Of a DNA stretch of 30,947 nt, positions 15,554-22,680 are shown piece by piece. Position 1 is the first letter of the stretch, and each line of letters starts with the position of its first letter. The translations under genes were made by a program, and so were the position numbers. Origin of the DNA: a virus. The stretch spans positions 1 to 30,947 of IMG/VR virus record IMGVR_UViG_3300017697_002075. One strand, written 5' to 3'. The notes beneath the pieces were generated by a model. That model was not told the origin of the DNA. It made no database searches and saw only the letters and a program-made list of their open reading frames with translations.

Positions 15554-16075
15554 ATGCTTATAAAAACAGACGATCTTGGTATCCCACGATTTACAAATAA
15601 AGACTTAGTTGATATGATCTATACCGGTCATGTTGACAAATGTCATGTTGTGCTATGTGATCCTAGTGATAACATAGACAAGTTTAATCAAGCAATGCGT
15701 GAACAATGTCTACCAGAACTTAAACAGTATATTCCCTTAGATGTAGACGAAAAGACTTTTGACGGTGCGTTACAGAGTGAATGGTTTATGCCAGATGAAT
15801 ATAAAGAACTCAGTGTGTCTGCACATGTTTTAGATCGTTGTACAACTGATGCACAGCGACAGCGAGTAGAAGAAGAACTTACAGCGTTCAATGAACGAGG
15901 ACTAGTTCCTTTACTACAATATATGATCTATCTTGTAGACTTTATGCGTGAGAATAACATTGTATGGGGCGTAGGTAGAGGATCAAGTGTAGCATCATAT
16001 GTGCTATACTTAATAGGCGTACACAGAATCGATTCAATCCAGTTTGACCTAGACTGGACCGAGTTCTTGAGATAA
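15554..16075 (+). CDS. truncated DnaE-like protein (DNA polymerase III alpha fragment)
   Basis: Protein of 173 residues. Its C-terminal 70 residues match the start of the bacterial replicative polymerase (DnaE/PolC) palm: an RVEEEL...FNERGLVPLLQYM helix region, then NIVWGVGRGSSVASYVLYLI and a final DWTEFLR. The last corresponds to the LLFERFL of DnaE. The GRGS motif, which contacts the incoming nucleotide, is present. The protein stops just before the segment that in DnaE carries the first two catalytic aspartates (PDxDxDF), and it has no PHP domain. It therefore cannot be an active polymerase. It might act as a decoy or partner of the host replisome or have a new role. No good Shine-Dalgarno is seen before ATG 15554, but an in-frame TAA at 15542 rules out a start further upstream. 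Confidence -1.
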   Translation: MLIKTDDLGIPRFTNKDLVDMIYTGHVDKCHVVLCDPSDNIDKFNQAMREQCLPELKQYIPLDVDEKTFDGALQSEWFMPDEYKELSVSAHVLDRCTTDAQRQRVEEELTAFNERGLVPLLQYMIYLVDFMRENNIVWGVGRGSSVASYVLYLIGVHRIDSIQFDLDWTEFLR

Positions 16076-16078
16076 GTA
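16071..16078 (+). promoter_or_regulatory. possible late promoter motif GATAAGTA
   Basis: GATAAGTA overlaps the stop codon of the DnaE-like gene and lies 28 nt before ATG 16107, with a predicted start near 16084. It is one base further from consensus than the other candidates, but identical to the motif inside the hairpin before the DnaJ-like gene (25739-25746). Confidence -1.
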
Positions 16079-16106
16079 AGTATATAACTAATAGGAGGCT
16101 ATTAAC

Positions 16107-16415
16107 ATGGCAATGAAAGAACCTGGGCGCAAAGTCCATAGAAGTGCAAACGGTAAAGCAGTTGATATGGATATGCTTCGCCAAAGAAATGAACTAACTC
16201 CGGCAGTAGGCAATGCACGTGTAAATGCACGAGGCGATGAACTAGGTGCTGGTGGGAAAATTGTTCGTAAAAAAGAAGAATTGCTTAAAGATTATTACCA
16301 ATCTAATCCAGGGGTAAGAGAAGAACAACCTGTAGCAAAAAATCAACCCAGGGCAGACGAAGTAGCTGAGTGGGAAGAAGATGATGACGGAAATTTTGTA
16401 CAAAAAGGTAACTAA
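16107..16415 (+). CDS. conserved hydrophilic protein, unknown function
   Basis: Protein of 102 residues with a very strong ribosome site (AGGAGG at 16093-16098, 8 nt before the ATG). The N-terminus is basic (GRKVHRSANGKAVDMDML), followed by NELTPAVGNARVNARGDELG and a lysine-rich helix. The C-terminus is acidic (EWEEDDDG) and likely disordered. I recall this kind of sequence in marine T4-like phages as a hypothetical, possibly virion-associated, protein (not checked). The strong ribosome site suggests an abundant product. It is followed after 3 nt by the co-chaperonin-like gene. Confidence -1.
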   Translation: MAMKEPGRKVHRSANGKAVDMDMLRQRNELTPAVGNARVNARGDELGAGGKIVRKKEELLKDYYQSNPGVREEQPVAKNQPRADEVAEWEEDDDGNFVQKGN

Positions 16416-16418
16416 TAA

Positions 16419-16841
16419 ATGGCGTTAAACTTAAACACAATTAAAGGCACACCGAGAGCAGTAGGGGATCGAACACTTGTGACAGATATGTTTTTTGGAG
16501 AACAAAAAACTAAAGGCGGTCTTATCATTAAAGATGATGATGGCACTACACGAGGAATTTATCCGCGTTGGGCTAAAGTTTATTCTAAAGGTCCACAGAA
16601 CAAAGAAGTGTTTGAAGTTGGACATTGGATTCTTGTAGAACATGGTCGATGGACTCGCGCAATGACAATAGATACTCCGGAAGGAGAGATCGAGCTTCGT
16701 ATGGTAGAAACCGATAGTATAATTGGTTACTCGGAAGAAAAGCCGAATGATATTTATATCGGAGCAGAATACTCAGATGGCGAACATGCTACTGTAGATC
16801 CAAGTTCATTTGTAAATTCATCAGGAGCGTTAGCACAATGA
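16419..16841 (+). CDS. GroES/gp31-like co-chaperonin
   Basis: Protein of 140 residues with the layout of a Cpn10/GroES fold. VGDRTLVTDMFFGEQ is followed by a Gly-rich mobile loop, KTKGGLIIKDDDGTTRG, whose GLII aligns with the GGIVL of GroES that docks on GroEL. Next come PRWAKVYSKGP, VGHWILVEHGRWT and a C-terminal METDSIIGY-like strand (here VETDSIIGY), matching the EsDILA strand of GroES. T4 gp31 replaces GroES so that host GroEL can fold the major capsid protein; a similar role is likely. It is longer than GroES (about 97) and gp31 (111), with an extra acidic C-terminal tail of about 30 residues. It overlaps the next gene by 4 nt (ATGA at 16838). Confidence -1.
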   Translation: MALNLNTIKGTPRAVGDRTLVTDMFFGEQKTKGGLIIKDDDGTTRGIYPRWAKVYSKGPQNKEVFEVGHWILVEHGRWTRAMTIDTPEGEIELRMVETDSIIGYSEEKPNDIYIGAEYSDGEHATVDPSSFVNSSGALAQ

Positions 16842-17194
16842 CAAACGTATTTAAAGACATTGAAACATTCGGAACAGCATGTGATCAGCCAGCAAGCCCT
16901 GAAAACTACAAAATGTATCTTAGTCTCATTGACGAAGAATACAGTGAACTAGTAGACGCAGTAGACGCAGATGACACGGTAGAACAACTCGATGCTCTAA
17001 TTGATATCCTAGTCGTTACTGTAGGTGCTATCCGTGCAGCAGGATGGGACGGAGAAGCAGCCTGGAAAGAAGTGATGAACACTAACTTTGCAAAGATTGA
17101 TGCAGAGACAGGCAAAGTACGCAAGCGTGAAGACGGCAAGGTGTTGAAGCCAGAAGGCTGGAAGGCTCCTGAACTAGCACAGTTTGTTTATTAA
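16838..17194 (+). CDS. MazG-like/PRA-PH all-alpha NTP pyrophosphohydrolase
   Basis: Protein of 118 residues. The all-alpha NTP-PPase core is visible as DEEYSEL (about 32-38) and DALIDILVVTVGA (about 51-63), giving the ExxE and ExxD-like metal-binding pairs. The C-terminus, VRKREDGKVLKPEGWKAPEL, resembles that of phage phosphoribosyl-ATP-pyrophosphohydrolase-like proteins. These enzymes hydrolyse (d)NTPs or related nucleotides to the monophosphate and PPi. Phage MazG homologues have been linked to nucleotide pool control or alarmone effects during infection. A second, different member lies at 18130. The start is coupled to the co-chaperonin stop. The family is fairly sure; the substrate is unknown. 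Confidence -1.
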   Translation: MTNVFKDIETFGTACDQPASPENYKMYLSLIDEEYSELVDAVDADDTVEQLDALIDILVVTVGAIRAAGWDGEAAWKEVMNTNFAKIDAETGKVRKREDGKVLKPEGWKAPELAQFVY

Positions 17195-17214
17195 GTAAAT
17201 AATTTAAAAACTAC

Positions 17215-17243
17215 TTGACTCCTTAGTTAGTATATGCTATAAT
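17215..17243 (+). promoter_or_regulatory. strong sigma70 promoter with extended -10
   Basis: TTGACT (17215-17220), exactly 17 nt, TATAAT (17238-17243), with TG at 17235-17236 forming an extended -10. It lies in a true intergenic gap and should start RNA near 17250, just ahead of AAGGAG (17257-17262) and the TTG start at 17270. It is the best host-type promoter in the window and probably an early promoter for the replication operon through thyA. Confidence -1.
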
Positions 17244-17269
17244 GTATATAATAATTAAGGAGTTTTCTT

Positions 17270-17806
17270 TTGGCAACACACGGCACAATCGATCTAGAGA
17301 CTATTGATACTAGTCCAAGCGCAACTGTTCTATCATTGGGCGCAGTTAAATTTAATCCACTTGATGCAAGTGAACCTCATTCAGAACTGTATCTTAAAAT
17401 TAATATTGATGAACAAGATGCCCTAGGACGCACAGCTAGTGATGACACTATCGAATGGTGGGGTAAACAAGATCCTGCTATTATGGAAGAAGCATTTGAT
17501 CAAACTGGTGCTGTTAGCGTAGAAGAAGCATTACGACAAATTAGTAAATGGGTTGTAGGTGTTGACACACTATGGGGTCAAGGTTATGGTTTTGATTATA
17601 CAATATTAGAAGATATGTTCCGTAAAGCTGATATGCACATTCCGTGGAACTTTTGGATTATACGAGACTCAAGAACACTATTTGGATGTTGTCAAAAAGA
17701 TCCACGAAAAGCAATGCAAAATAATTTGCACAATGCATTAGCAGATGCTTACTTTCAATCAAAAGCAATACAAATTGCATACAACGAATTAGGACTTAAA
17801 CGATGA
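17270..17806 (+). CDS. dexA: DexA-like 3'-5' exonuclease (DEDD family)
   Basis: Protein of 178 residues with the three exonuclease motifs of the DEDD superfamily: Exo I DLET (D8, E10), Exo II GYGFDYTILEDM (catalytic Asp) and Exo III HNALADAYFQSKAI with the HxxxxD pair. T4 DexA (227 aa) is a 3'-5' single-strand DNA exonuclease; RNA-specific relatives of the Rv2179c type are an alternative. Translation starts at TTG 17270, placed by AAGGAG at 17257-17262 with a 7-nt spacing; the next ATG would remove Exo I. It is the first gene after the strong sigma70 promoter at 17215, so early expression is expected. Its stop overlaps the next ATG (ATGA at 17803). Confidence -1.
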   Translation: MATHGTIDLETIDTSPSATVLSLGAVKFNPLDASEPHSELYLKINIDEQDALGRTASDDTIEWWGKQDPAIMEEAFDQTGAVSVEEALRQISKWVVGVDTLWGQGYGFDYTILEDMFRKADMHIPWNFWIIRDSRTLFGCCQKDPRKAMQNNLHNALADAYFQSKAIQIAYNELGLKR

Positions 17807-17979
17807 CAATGAAACCAGAACCTAAAGACCAAGAAATATATTCAAAAGAAATACAAGAATTTCTAGATAAAGGTGGCGAAATTAAAAAAATTGCTCCAGG
17901 TGAACGCACAGAAAATCTCGAATTTAAACATAGCTTTTATGGAAAACGAAATAAGAAAGCCGAAGAAGGCAAAGAATGA
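17803..17979 (+). CDS. small hydrophilic protein, 58 aa
   Basis: Short gene coupled at both ends: its ATG overlaps the dexA-like stop and its stop overlaps the next ATG (17976). The product starts MTMKPEPKDQEIYSKEIQEF, is rich in Lys and Glu, and has one GGEIKKIAPGE turn and a basic C-terminus (FYGKRNKKAEEGKE). No cysteine, membrane segment or known motif is seen. Codon phase and tight overlaps support it as a real gene; function unknown. Confidence -1.
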   Translation: MTMKPEPKDQEIYSKEIQEFLDKGGEIKKIAPGERTENLEFKHSFYGKRNKKAEEGKE

Positions 17980-18140
17980 TACGCTGGTATGATTATCCAG
18001 CAGCACTTTTAGCGGCAGATATAATAATGACCGCTGCATTTAGTATTCCTTGGATTGGGTTTATTGTTGCATATGCTATGTACGAATACGGTTGGGAAGC
18101 ATATTGTAACTGGAGGTATAGACAAGAATATGAAAGATAG
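17976..18140 (+). CDS. small membrane protein, 54 aa
   Basis: Starts at ATG 17976, overlapping the previous stop. The sequence begins MIRWYDYPAALLAADIIMTA and has a hydrophobic, aromatic-rich stretch from about residue 8 to 37, probably two short or one long membrane segment. The tail is charged (CNWRYRQEYER). The pattern RWYDY...AD...GY...W...Y is one I recall from short membrane proteins of marine T4-like phages (not checked). Its 3' end overlaps the MazG-like gene by 11 nt. Membrane location is likely; the role is unknown. Confidence -1.
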   Translation: MIRWYDYPAALLAADIIMTAAFSIPWIGFIVAYAMYEYGWEAYCNWRYRQEYER

Positions 18141-18408
18141 TCCTATAAACACACTACAACAGTTAATGTGCGTTACAATGGAAGAGTGCGGTGAACTAAC
18201 ACAACGCTGTTCAAAGATGATGCGCAAGTTTAGTACAATCGAAGAATCTACAGAAGAACAGCGTTTAAAACTGCTAGAAGAAGCAGGCGATGTATTGTGC
18301 ATGATTGAACTAATGGTAGAACATGGCCTCTTGACAGATGACGAGCTGCGTGTTAGAATTAACTATAAACGAAATAAACTAAAGATATGGAGTACATTAA
18401 TTAAATGA
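18130..18408 (+). CDS. MazG-like NTP pyrophosphohydrolase (second copy)
   Basis: From ATG 18130 the product has 92 residues (MKDSPINTLQQLMCVTMEEC...). The motifs MEECGELTQ and EEAGDVLCMIELM give the ExxE...ExxD metal site of all-alpha NTP-PPases. A longer frame from 18055 adds about 25 residues unlike the family and would lie wholly inside the previous gene; GGAGG at 18112-18116 is the probable ribosome site for 18130, although its 13-nt spacing is long. It differs clearly from the relative at 16838, so this is not a recent duplication. The stop overlaps the gp44 start (ATGA at 18405). It likely acts on nucleotide pools. Confidence -1.
   Translation: MKDSPINTLQQLMCVTMEECGELTQRCSKMMRKFSTIEESTEEQRLKLLEEAGDVLCMIELMVEHGLLTDDELRVRINYKRNKLKIWSTLIK
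18331..18359 (+). promoter_or_regulatory. possible internal sigma70 promoter for gene 44
   Basis: TTGACA (18331-18336), 17 nt, TAGAAT (18354-18359): 11 of 12 consensus bases, 45 nt before the gp44 start. It lies inside the MazG-like gene, so a chance match in an AT-rich coding sequence cannot be excluded. Confidence -1.
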
Positions 18409-19319
18409 AGCAATTATGGGTAGAGCAATATCGTCCTAACACAATAGATGGATATGTGTTCCGTGACGAAAGTCAGCGAGAGCAAATTAAAGGCTGGATC
18501 GATAGTGGAAGTATTCCGCACATTCTACTAAGTGGTAGTGCTGGATTAGGTAAAACTACTATTGCTAAGATTCTTATTAATCAACTAGACGTGCAAGACA
18601 CTGATGTTATGATTGCTAACGGATCTAAGGAAGCCCGTAAGATTGAATGGGTTGACAAACTTATTACATTCTGTCAAACTATGCCGTTTGGTGACTTTAA
18701 GGTTGTGCTTATTGACGAAGCTGATTATATGAACATTAATAGTGTGCAGCCTGCATTGCGCAACTTAATGGAAGACTACAGCCATAGTGTGCGCTTTATT
18801 CTAACCTGTAACTATCCCAACAAGATTATGCCAGCCATACACAGTCGCTGTCAGCACATGCACATTGCGAAGATTGATCAGGTAGAGTTTACAGCACGGA
18901 TGGCAGAGATCCTCATTACAGAAGGTGTACAGTTTGAATTAGACACCTTAGATACATATGTTAAGGCATACTACCCAGACTTGCGTAAATGCATTAACAC
19001 AGTGCAACTAGAAGCACAAACAGGTACTCTAGTTAGCAAGAACGCAGATGCTAACACAGATGATTATAAATTAAAGATGGTTGACTTGTTTAAGGCAGGT
19101 AAGATTACAGAAGCCCGTAAACTTATTTGCTCGCAAGTGTTGCCAGAAGAGATGGACGAAATCTATCGTTGGTTGTATGACAATATCGAGCTGTTCGGAA
19201 ATGAAGAACAACAAGACTCAGCTGTGCTAATTATTAAACAAGGGCTGGTAGATCATGCGTTGGTAGCAGACCCGGAGATTAACTTGGCAGCAACGCTAAT
19301 TAGACTAGGGCGACTGTAA
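18405..19319 (+). CDS. 44: sliding clamp loader large subunit gp44
   Basis: AAA+ ATPase of 304 residues that, as a gp44/gp62 complex in T4, loads the gp45 clamp on primed DNA. Visible are the N-terminal WVEQYRP motif (5-11), Walker A GSAGLGKT (44-51), Walker B VVLIDEAD (100-107), sensor 1 around LTCNYPNK (133-140) and the SRC arginine-finger motif (147-149), all clamp-loader hallmarks. Length is close to T4 gp44 (319). It is coupled to the upstream MazG-like gene (ATGA) and to the ferredoxin downstream (TAATG at 19317-19321). In T4 gene 62 follows directly; here it does not, so the small subunit must be elsewhere. Confidence -1.
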   Translation: MKQLWVEQYRPNTIDGYVFRDESQREQIKGWIDSGSIPHILLSGSAGLGKTTIAKILINQLDVQDTDVMIANGSKEARKIEWVDKLITFCQTMPFGDFKVVLIDEADYMNINSVQPALRNLMEDYSHSVRFILTCNYPNKIMPAIHSRCQHMHIAKIDQVEFTARMAEILITEGVQFELDTLDTYVKAYYPDLRKCINTVQLEAQTGTLVSKNADANTDDYKLKMVDLFKAGKITEARKLICSQVLPEEMDEIYRWLYDNIELFGNEEQQDSAVLIIKQGLVDHALVADPEINLAATLIRLGRL

Positions 19320-19678
19320 TGACTTACTTAGTAACTGATGATTGCATTAAATGTAAGCATATGGATTGTGTTGAGGTGTGTCCAGTAGACTGTTTTTACG
19401 AAGGTGAAAACTTTTTAGTAATTAATCCTGATGAATGTATTGACTGCGGCGTGTGTGAACCAGAGTGTCCAGTAGATGCAATTTTACCAGACACCGGGTT
19501 TGATACTGATGAAGAAGCACAGAAGTGGCATGACATTAATATGAAGTATAGTTTGATTTGGCCTGTAATTACTCAAATGCGTTCTGAAGATGTGCCTTCG
19601 GATGCAGCTGAGTGGGCAGGTGTTCCTAATAAGTACGATAGCGGACTTATGAGTGAGACCCCCGGAAAGGGCGATTAA
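19319..19678 (+). CDS. fdxA: 7Fe ferredoxin, FdxA type
   Basis: Protein of 119 residues that follows the bacterial seven-iron ferredoxin pattern closely: [20 protein letters not shown], then [16 protein letters not shown]. By analogy with Azotobacter FdI, C9, C17 and C50 would hold a [3Fe-4S] cluster and C21, C40, C43 and C46 a [4Fe-4S] cluster; C12 and C25 are the usual free cysteines. All are present, and the C-terminal WP.IT...P.DA..W segment is also conserved, so the protein should be functional as a low-potential electron carrier. It is embedded in a replication/nucleotide operon between gp44 and DHFR. This is unusual, because cyanophage ferredoxins are normally the plant [2Fe-2S] type. 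The electron acceptor is unknown. Confidence -1.
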   Translation: MTYLVTDDCIKCKHMDCVEVCPVDCFYEGENFLVINPDECIDCGVCEPECPVDAILPDTGFDTDEEAQKWHDINMKYSLIWPVITQMRSEDVPSDAAEWAGVPNKYDSGLMSETPGKGD

Positions 19679-20170
19679 ATGATTAAAGCAATACTAGCAT
19701 GTGACGACTACGGCGGCGTAAGTAAAAATGGCACACTACCTTGGCCGCATAACAGCACAGACCTTAAATGGTTTAAAAGTAATACAGTAAATGATATTGT
19801 TGTAATGGGATCTACTACTTGGGAAGATCCTGATATGCCGCGACCGTTGCCTAAGCGTACAAATGTACTTGTAACCACACGCAAAGATGACTATCCAGGC
19901 GCGGACATGTATATTAGTGGTGACCTAAACAGTGAAGTAGAACATATTAACTATATTAATGAAGGTGTTACTACTTGGGTTATCGGCGGTCCTAATATTA
20001 TCGAACAAACACTAGGTGTTATTGACGAGTTCTATCTAAGTCGTATTCCGGGTGCATATGCATGTGATACATTTTTACCATTAAAGAAAATTGAATCACT
20101 ATTTGAACGGACTTGGACTGAAGAACACGAAGCAGTTACTTTTGAAATTTGGAAGAAACGAAAAACATGA
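19679..20170 (+). CDS. folA: dihydrofolate reductase
   Basis: Protein of 163 residues that reduces dihydrofolate to tetrahydrofolate with NADPH, replenishing the cofactor used by thymidylate synthase. Motifs: N-terminal [20 protein letters not shown] with the LPW substrate loop, TDLKWFK, the [10 protein letters not shown] nucleotide-binding strand, [11 protein letters not shown] and WVIGGPNII, all in DHFR order. Its ATG abuts the ferredoxin stop with no gap, and its stop overlaps the thyA start (ATGA at 20167), so the pair is tightly coupled, as frd/td are neighbours in T4. Length is normal for the family. High confidence. Confidence -1.
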   Translation: MIKAILACDDYGGVSKNGTLPWPHNSTDLKWFKSNTVNDIVVMGSTTWEDPDMPRPLPKRTNVLVTTRKDDYPGADMYISGDLNSEVEHINYINEGVTTWVIGGPNIIEQTLGVIDEFYLSRIPGAYACDTFLPLKKIESLFERTWTEEHEAVTFEIWKKRKT

Positions 20171-21021
20171 AACAATATTTAGATGCTCTACAATATATTT
20201 TAGACAACGGTGAAGATGTAAGCGACCGTACAGGTGTTGGCACTCGTACAGTATTTGGACATCAAATGCGATTTAGCTTACAGGATAGCTTTCCGGCAGT
20301 AACTACTAAGCGACTGGCGTGGAAGAGCGTTGTAAGCGAACTACTGTGGTTCTTAGAAGGTGGCACAGACGAACGCAGGCTTGCTGAAATATTGTTTGAA
20401 AAAGATCGCAGTGAACTTACAGACAAGAATACTATTTGGACTGCTAATGCCGATGCACAGGGAGTAGCATTAGGCTATCGGAATGATGACGAGCATAAAT
20501 TCTTAGGACCAGTATACGGATCTCAATGGCGACATTGGGGAGGATTTGATCAAATTGAAACTATTATTGATCAGCTTAAAAATGATCTAGACAGCAGACG
20601 CATTATATTAAGTGCGTGGAATGTTGCTGAAGTTCCGGACATGGCACTACCGCCGTGCCATACTATGTCACAATTTAGAGTTATAAATGGTAAACTAAGT
20701 TGTCAGCTATACCAACGTAGTGCCGACATGTTCTTAGGGGTTCCGTTTAATATTGCAAGCTATAGTTTACTAACACATGTGTTAGCACAGATTTGTAATC
20801 TAGAAGTAGGAGACTTTGTATGGACAGGTGGCGACTGTCATATCTACAGCAATCATATGGACCAAGTTAAAGAACAACTAGAACGTACACCGCGAAAAGG
20901 CCCTACATTATTAATGCCCAAGTTTACAACACTCGACGAGCTACTAGCTACTAAGACAAGCGCATACACGCTCTTAGACTATGATCCAATGCTTAGTATT
21001 AAAGCACCAATGGCAGTATGA
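20167..21021 (+). CDS. thyA: thymidylate synthase ThyA (T4 td type)
   Basis: Protein of 284 residues converting dUMP to dTMP with methylene-tetrahydrofolate. Seen are [37 protein letters not shown], the catalytic Cys164 in [27 protein letters not shown] and a C-terminal IKAPMAV that closes the active site. The insert between WFLEGGT and LGPVYG (with ALGYRND) resembles the T4 td form rather than E. coli ThyA. I start at ATG 20167, coupled to the DHFR stop; a frame extension to 20149 lies inside DHFR. Many marine T4-like phages carry ThyX instead, so ThyA plus DHFR marks a folate-recycling route. No intron interrupts it, unlike T4 td. Confidence -1.
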   Translation: MKQYLDALQYILDNGEDVSDRTGVGTRTVFGHQMRFSLQDSFPAVTTKRLAWKSVVSELLWFLEGGTDERRLAEILFEKDRSELTDKNTIWTANADAQGVALGYRNDDEHKFLGPVYGSQWRHWGGFDQIETIIDQLKNDLDSRRIILSAWNVAEVPDMALPPCHTMSQFRVINGKLSCQLYQRSADMFLGVPFNIASYSLLTHVLAQICNLEVGDFVWTGGDCHIYSNHMDQVKEQLERTPRKGPTLLMPKFTTLDELLATKTSAYTLLDYDPMLSIKAPMAV

Positions 21022-21260
21022 TGGGACACGGTTACTACGGTAACAAGTTGCCAGATCAAGAACGCCACGAAGAAAAGTTTGCTTGGTGGCCTACTCGTAG
21101 TACTTTTAATAAAAAACGTATATGGTTGACAAAATATCATATTATACATATATTATATGATGATACTGGACGGCCGCCTATCAAAGGATTTAGTTGGCCG
21201 TTAATTTATACTAAGAATGAATATCTTTTAGTGTTACTAAAGAGCGAACAGGGACACTAA
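21018..21260 (+). CDS. small basic/aromatic protein, unknown function
   Basis: Protein of 80 residues starting at ATGATG (21018) overlapping the thyA stop; either ATG may be used. The sequence is rich in aromatic and basic residues ([20 protein letters not shown], then [17 protein letters not shown]), suggesting a small compact beta domain. The end, [17 protein letters not shown], overlaps the left arm of a terminator-like hairpin. It is the last gene of the + strand nucleotide operon before convergent phoH. No family recognised. Confidence -1.
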   Translation: MMGHGYYGNKLPDQERHEEKFAWWPTRSTFNKKRIWLTKYHIIHILYDDTGRPPIKGFSWPLIYTKNEYLLVLLKSEQGH

Positions 21261-21270
21261 GCCCCTGTTC
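21246..21270. terminator. hairpin between convergent operons (likely bidirectional terminator)
   Basis: Perfect 8-bp stem GAACAGGG (21246-21253) / CCCTGTTC (21263-21270) with a 9-nt loop that contains the stop codon of the 80-aa gene. On the + strand TAATTTATAG follows, a weak U-tract. It sits between the + strand nucleotide operon and the 3' end of phoH, the expected position for a shared terminator. Confidence -1.
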
Positions 21271-21280
21271 TAATTTATAG

Positions 21281-22009
21281 TTATTCGTCTCCATACACTT
21301 GTAGTACTGCTTTAACAGCAGCATGACGCTCGATGTCACCTTGGCCAAATCGAACTACATCTAAGCACGATTGATTGCTATCTTCTAGTAGATTTGTAAA
21401 GTCAATTAACCCATTATCTTTTAGTCTATCTGCTTGGTTAAGATCGCCAGTAACAGCCATCATACTACCTTCGCCTAGTCGAGTTAGTAACATTTTCATT
21501 TGGTTTGGTGTTGCGTTTTGCATTTCATCTGCTAGAATATATGATTTTTTAAATGTTCTACCACGCATATATGCTAATGGTGATATTTCAATAATACCTT
21601 CTGCAATCATTCCTGTAATCTCAGCAGCATTAAAATATTCTTTTAACACATCAAATATAGGTCTCGTCCATGGTGCCATTTTTTCTTCTAATGTACCTGG
21701 TAAAAATCCTAAATCCTCATCAACCGAAACTGCGGGTCTCGTAACAATGATTTTATCAATTGTACCTTCTTTGAATAGCTTTACAGCCACTTGAACAGCT
21801 AACAACGTTTTGCCTGTACCTGCCGGCCCAATGCCAAAGACTATATCTTTCGTTAGGTCTAACAGTGATAATACATATGATTCTTGATTTCTGTTTCTTG
21901 GAAGTATATCTACTTGTTTTTGCTTTTTTTGGAATGGTTTAATATCAACTACATTATCGTAGCCTCGTTTTGAATTACGCTTTTCAGCAGTTTTTCGCTT
22001 TGCACCCAT
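21281..22009 (-). CDS. phoH: PhoH-like P-loop ATPase
   Basis: Minus-strand protein of 242 residues. A basic N-terminus is followed by the PhoH ATPase core: Walker A GPAGTGKT (61-68), VTRPAV (about 90-95), LGFLPGTLEEKMAPW and the Walker B region ILADEMQNATP. Then come MKMLLTRLGEGS and VTGDLNQ. PhoH is widespread in marine phages of many hosts; some members have helicase or RNase-linked activity, but the phage role is unsettled. The ribosome site is excellent: complement of CCTCCT at 22017-22022 gives AGGAGG 7 nt before the ATG. It is transcribed alone, against its neighbours, and ends at the hairpin 21246-21270. A minus-strand GCTAAATA (22086-22079) is a weak promoter candidate. Confidence -1.
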   Translation of the reverse strand: MGAKRKTAEKRNSKRGYDNVVDIKPFQKKQKQVDILPRNRNQESYVLSLLDLTKDIVFGIGPAGTGKTLLAVQVAVKLFKEGTIDKIIVTRPAVSVDEDLGFLPGTLEEKMAPWTRPIFDVLKEYFNAAEITGMIAEGIIEISPLAYMRGRTFKKSYILADEMQNATPNQMKMLLTRLGEGSMMAVTGDLNQADRLKDNGLIDFTNLLEDSNQSCLDVVRFGQGDIERHAAVKAVLQVYGDE

Positions 22010-22129
22010 TAAGTTTCCTCCTACGGTGAAATGGCGTAAAACAGTATGCTTTTTAGTAAAGCTTCTGCCCTACAAAAGTATTTAGCAAAGGTATTAAATA
22101 GATAAAATAGTTTATAACTCTCATTATGC

Positions 22130-22137
22130 GATAAATA
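22130..22137 (+). promoter_or_regulatory. T4-type late promoter motif GATAAATA
   Basis: GATAAATA lies in the 155-nt divergent gap (22010-22164) between phoH and the next + strand gene. It predicts an RNA start near 22143, followed by AGGA (22155-22158) and ATG 22165. The rest of the gap shows only a weak 5-bp hairpin (GCTTT/AAAGC around 22049-22063) and the phoH ribosome site. Confidence -1.
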
Positions 22138-22164
22138 AGTATGTAAAGAAACTTAGGATAACCC

Positions 22165-22680
22165 ATGCAAGATATCTATGACATTGTAAAAAATATTGAA
22201 GGCATTTACGACAGTAATACTTCTTTTCAAGTACTAAAAGATTTTGAAAGAGTCTTAGACGAATTGGACATCTACGTCTATGCTAATTGGCAAGATGGAG
22301 AGCTAGCCGAAGGGCCAATTATTGATCGGCATTGGGTTACATGTAGTTTTATGTGGGATCGCAATAAGATGCCAGATCCAATGGGTGGCCAGCGTTTACT
22401 TGATTATGATTGCAAAGTATTTATGGGTAAGGACTATGTTATTAAACCCCGTAAAATTCGCAAGCCAGAAGATATTCGGCCAGAAAGCAAAAAAGGCAAA
22501 TTAGATCGGCATGCTATTTGGATTGTTAAAATTCAAATGCCAAAGAAATTAATTGCTGACATATACGGCGGATATAATAAAGTAGAAGAATTAGATAACA
22601 TTACTGCGCAAGAGACACCACAAGCAGCTGACAATGTAGCGGCAGATCCAATGATGGACCCAGCAGGAGCGGCAGTATAA
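22165..22680 (+). CDS. conserved phage protein, unknown function (possibly virion)
   Basis: Protein of 171 residues (MQDIYDIVKNIEGIYDSNTS...). The N-terminal third is helical, with FQVLKDFERVLDELDIYVYA. The middle, DRHWVTCSFMWDRNKMPDPM and LLDYDCKVFMGK, is beta-rich and aromatic. The C-terminal 35 residues are Ala/Asp/Pro-rich and probably disordered. A late-promoter motif and AGGA ribosome site precede it, and the next gene is coupled by TAATG (22678-22682). I recall proteins of this type in T4-like marine phages as hypotheticals (not checked). Late expression suggests a structural or assembly role, but no motif proves it. Confidence -1.
   Translation: MQDIYDIVKNIEGIYDSNTSFQVLKDFERVLDELDIYVYANWQDGELAEGPIIDRHWVTCSFMWDRNKMPDPMGGQRLLDYDCKVFMGKDYVIKPRKIRKPEDIRPESKKGKLDRHAIWIVKIQMPKKLIADIYGGYNKVEELDNITAQETPQAADNVAADPMMDPAGAAV

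Noticed and set aside
18055-18129. Longer N-terminus of the second MazG-like protein
   Set aside because: The extra residues do not resemble the family and lie fully within the small membrane protein gene; ATG 18130 gives the normal family length.
21126-21154. TTGACA-17-TATATT sigma70-like promoter
   Set aside because: It lies inside the 80-aa gene, just before a terminator hairpin, and would only make RNA antisense to phoH. A chance match in AT-rich sequence is more likely.
22010-22164. Possible tRNA or small RNA in the largest gap
   Set aside because: No cloverleaf or stable stem is visible; only promoter, ribosome site and a 5-bp hairpin.
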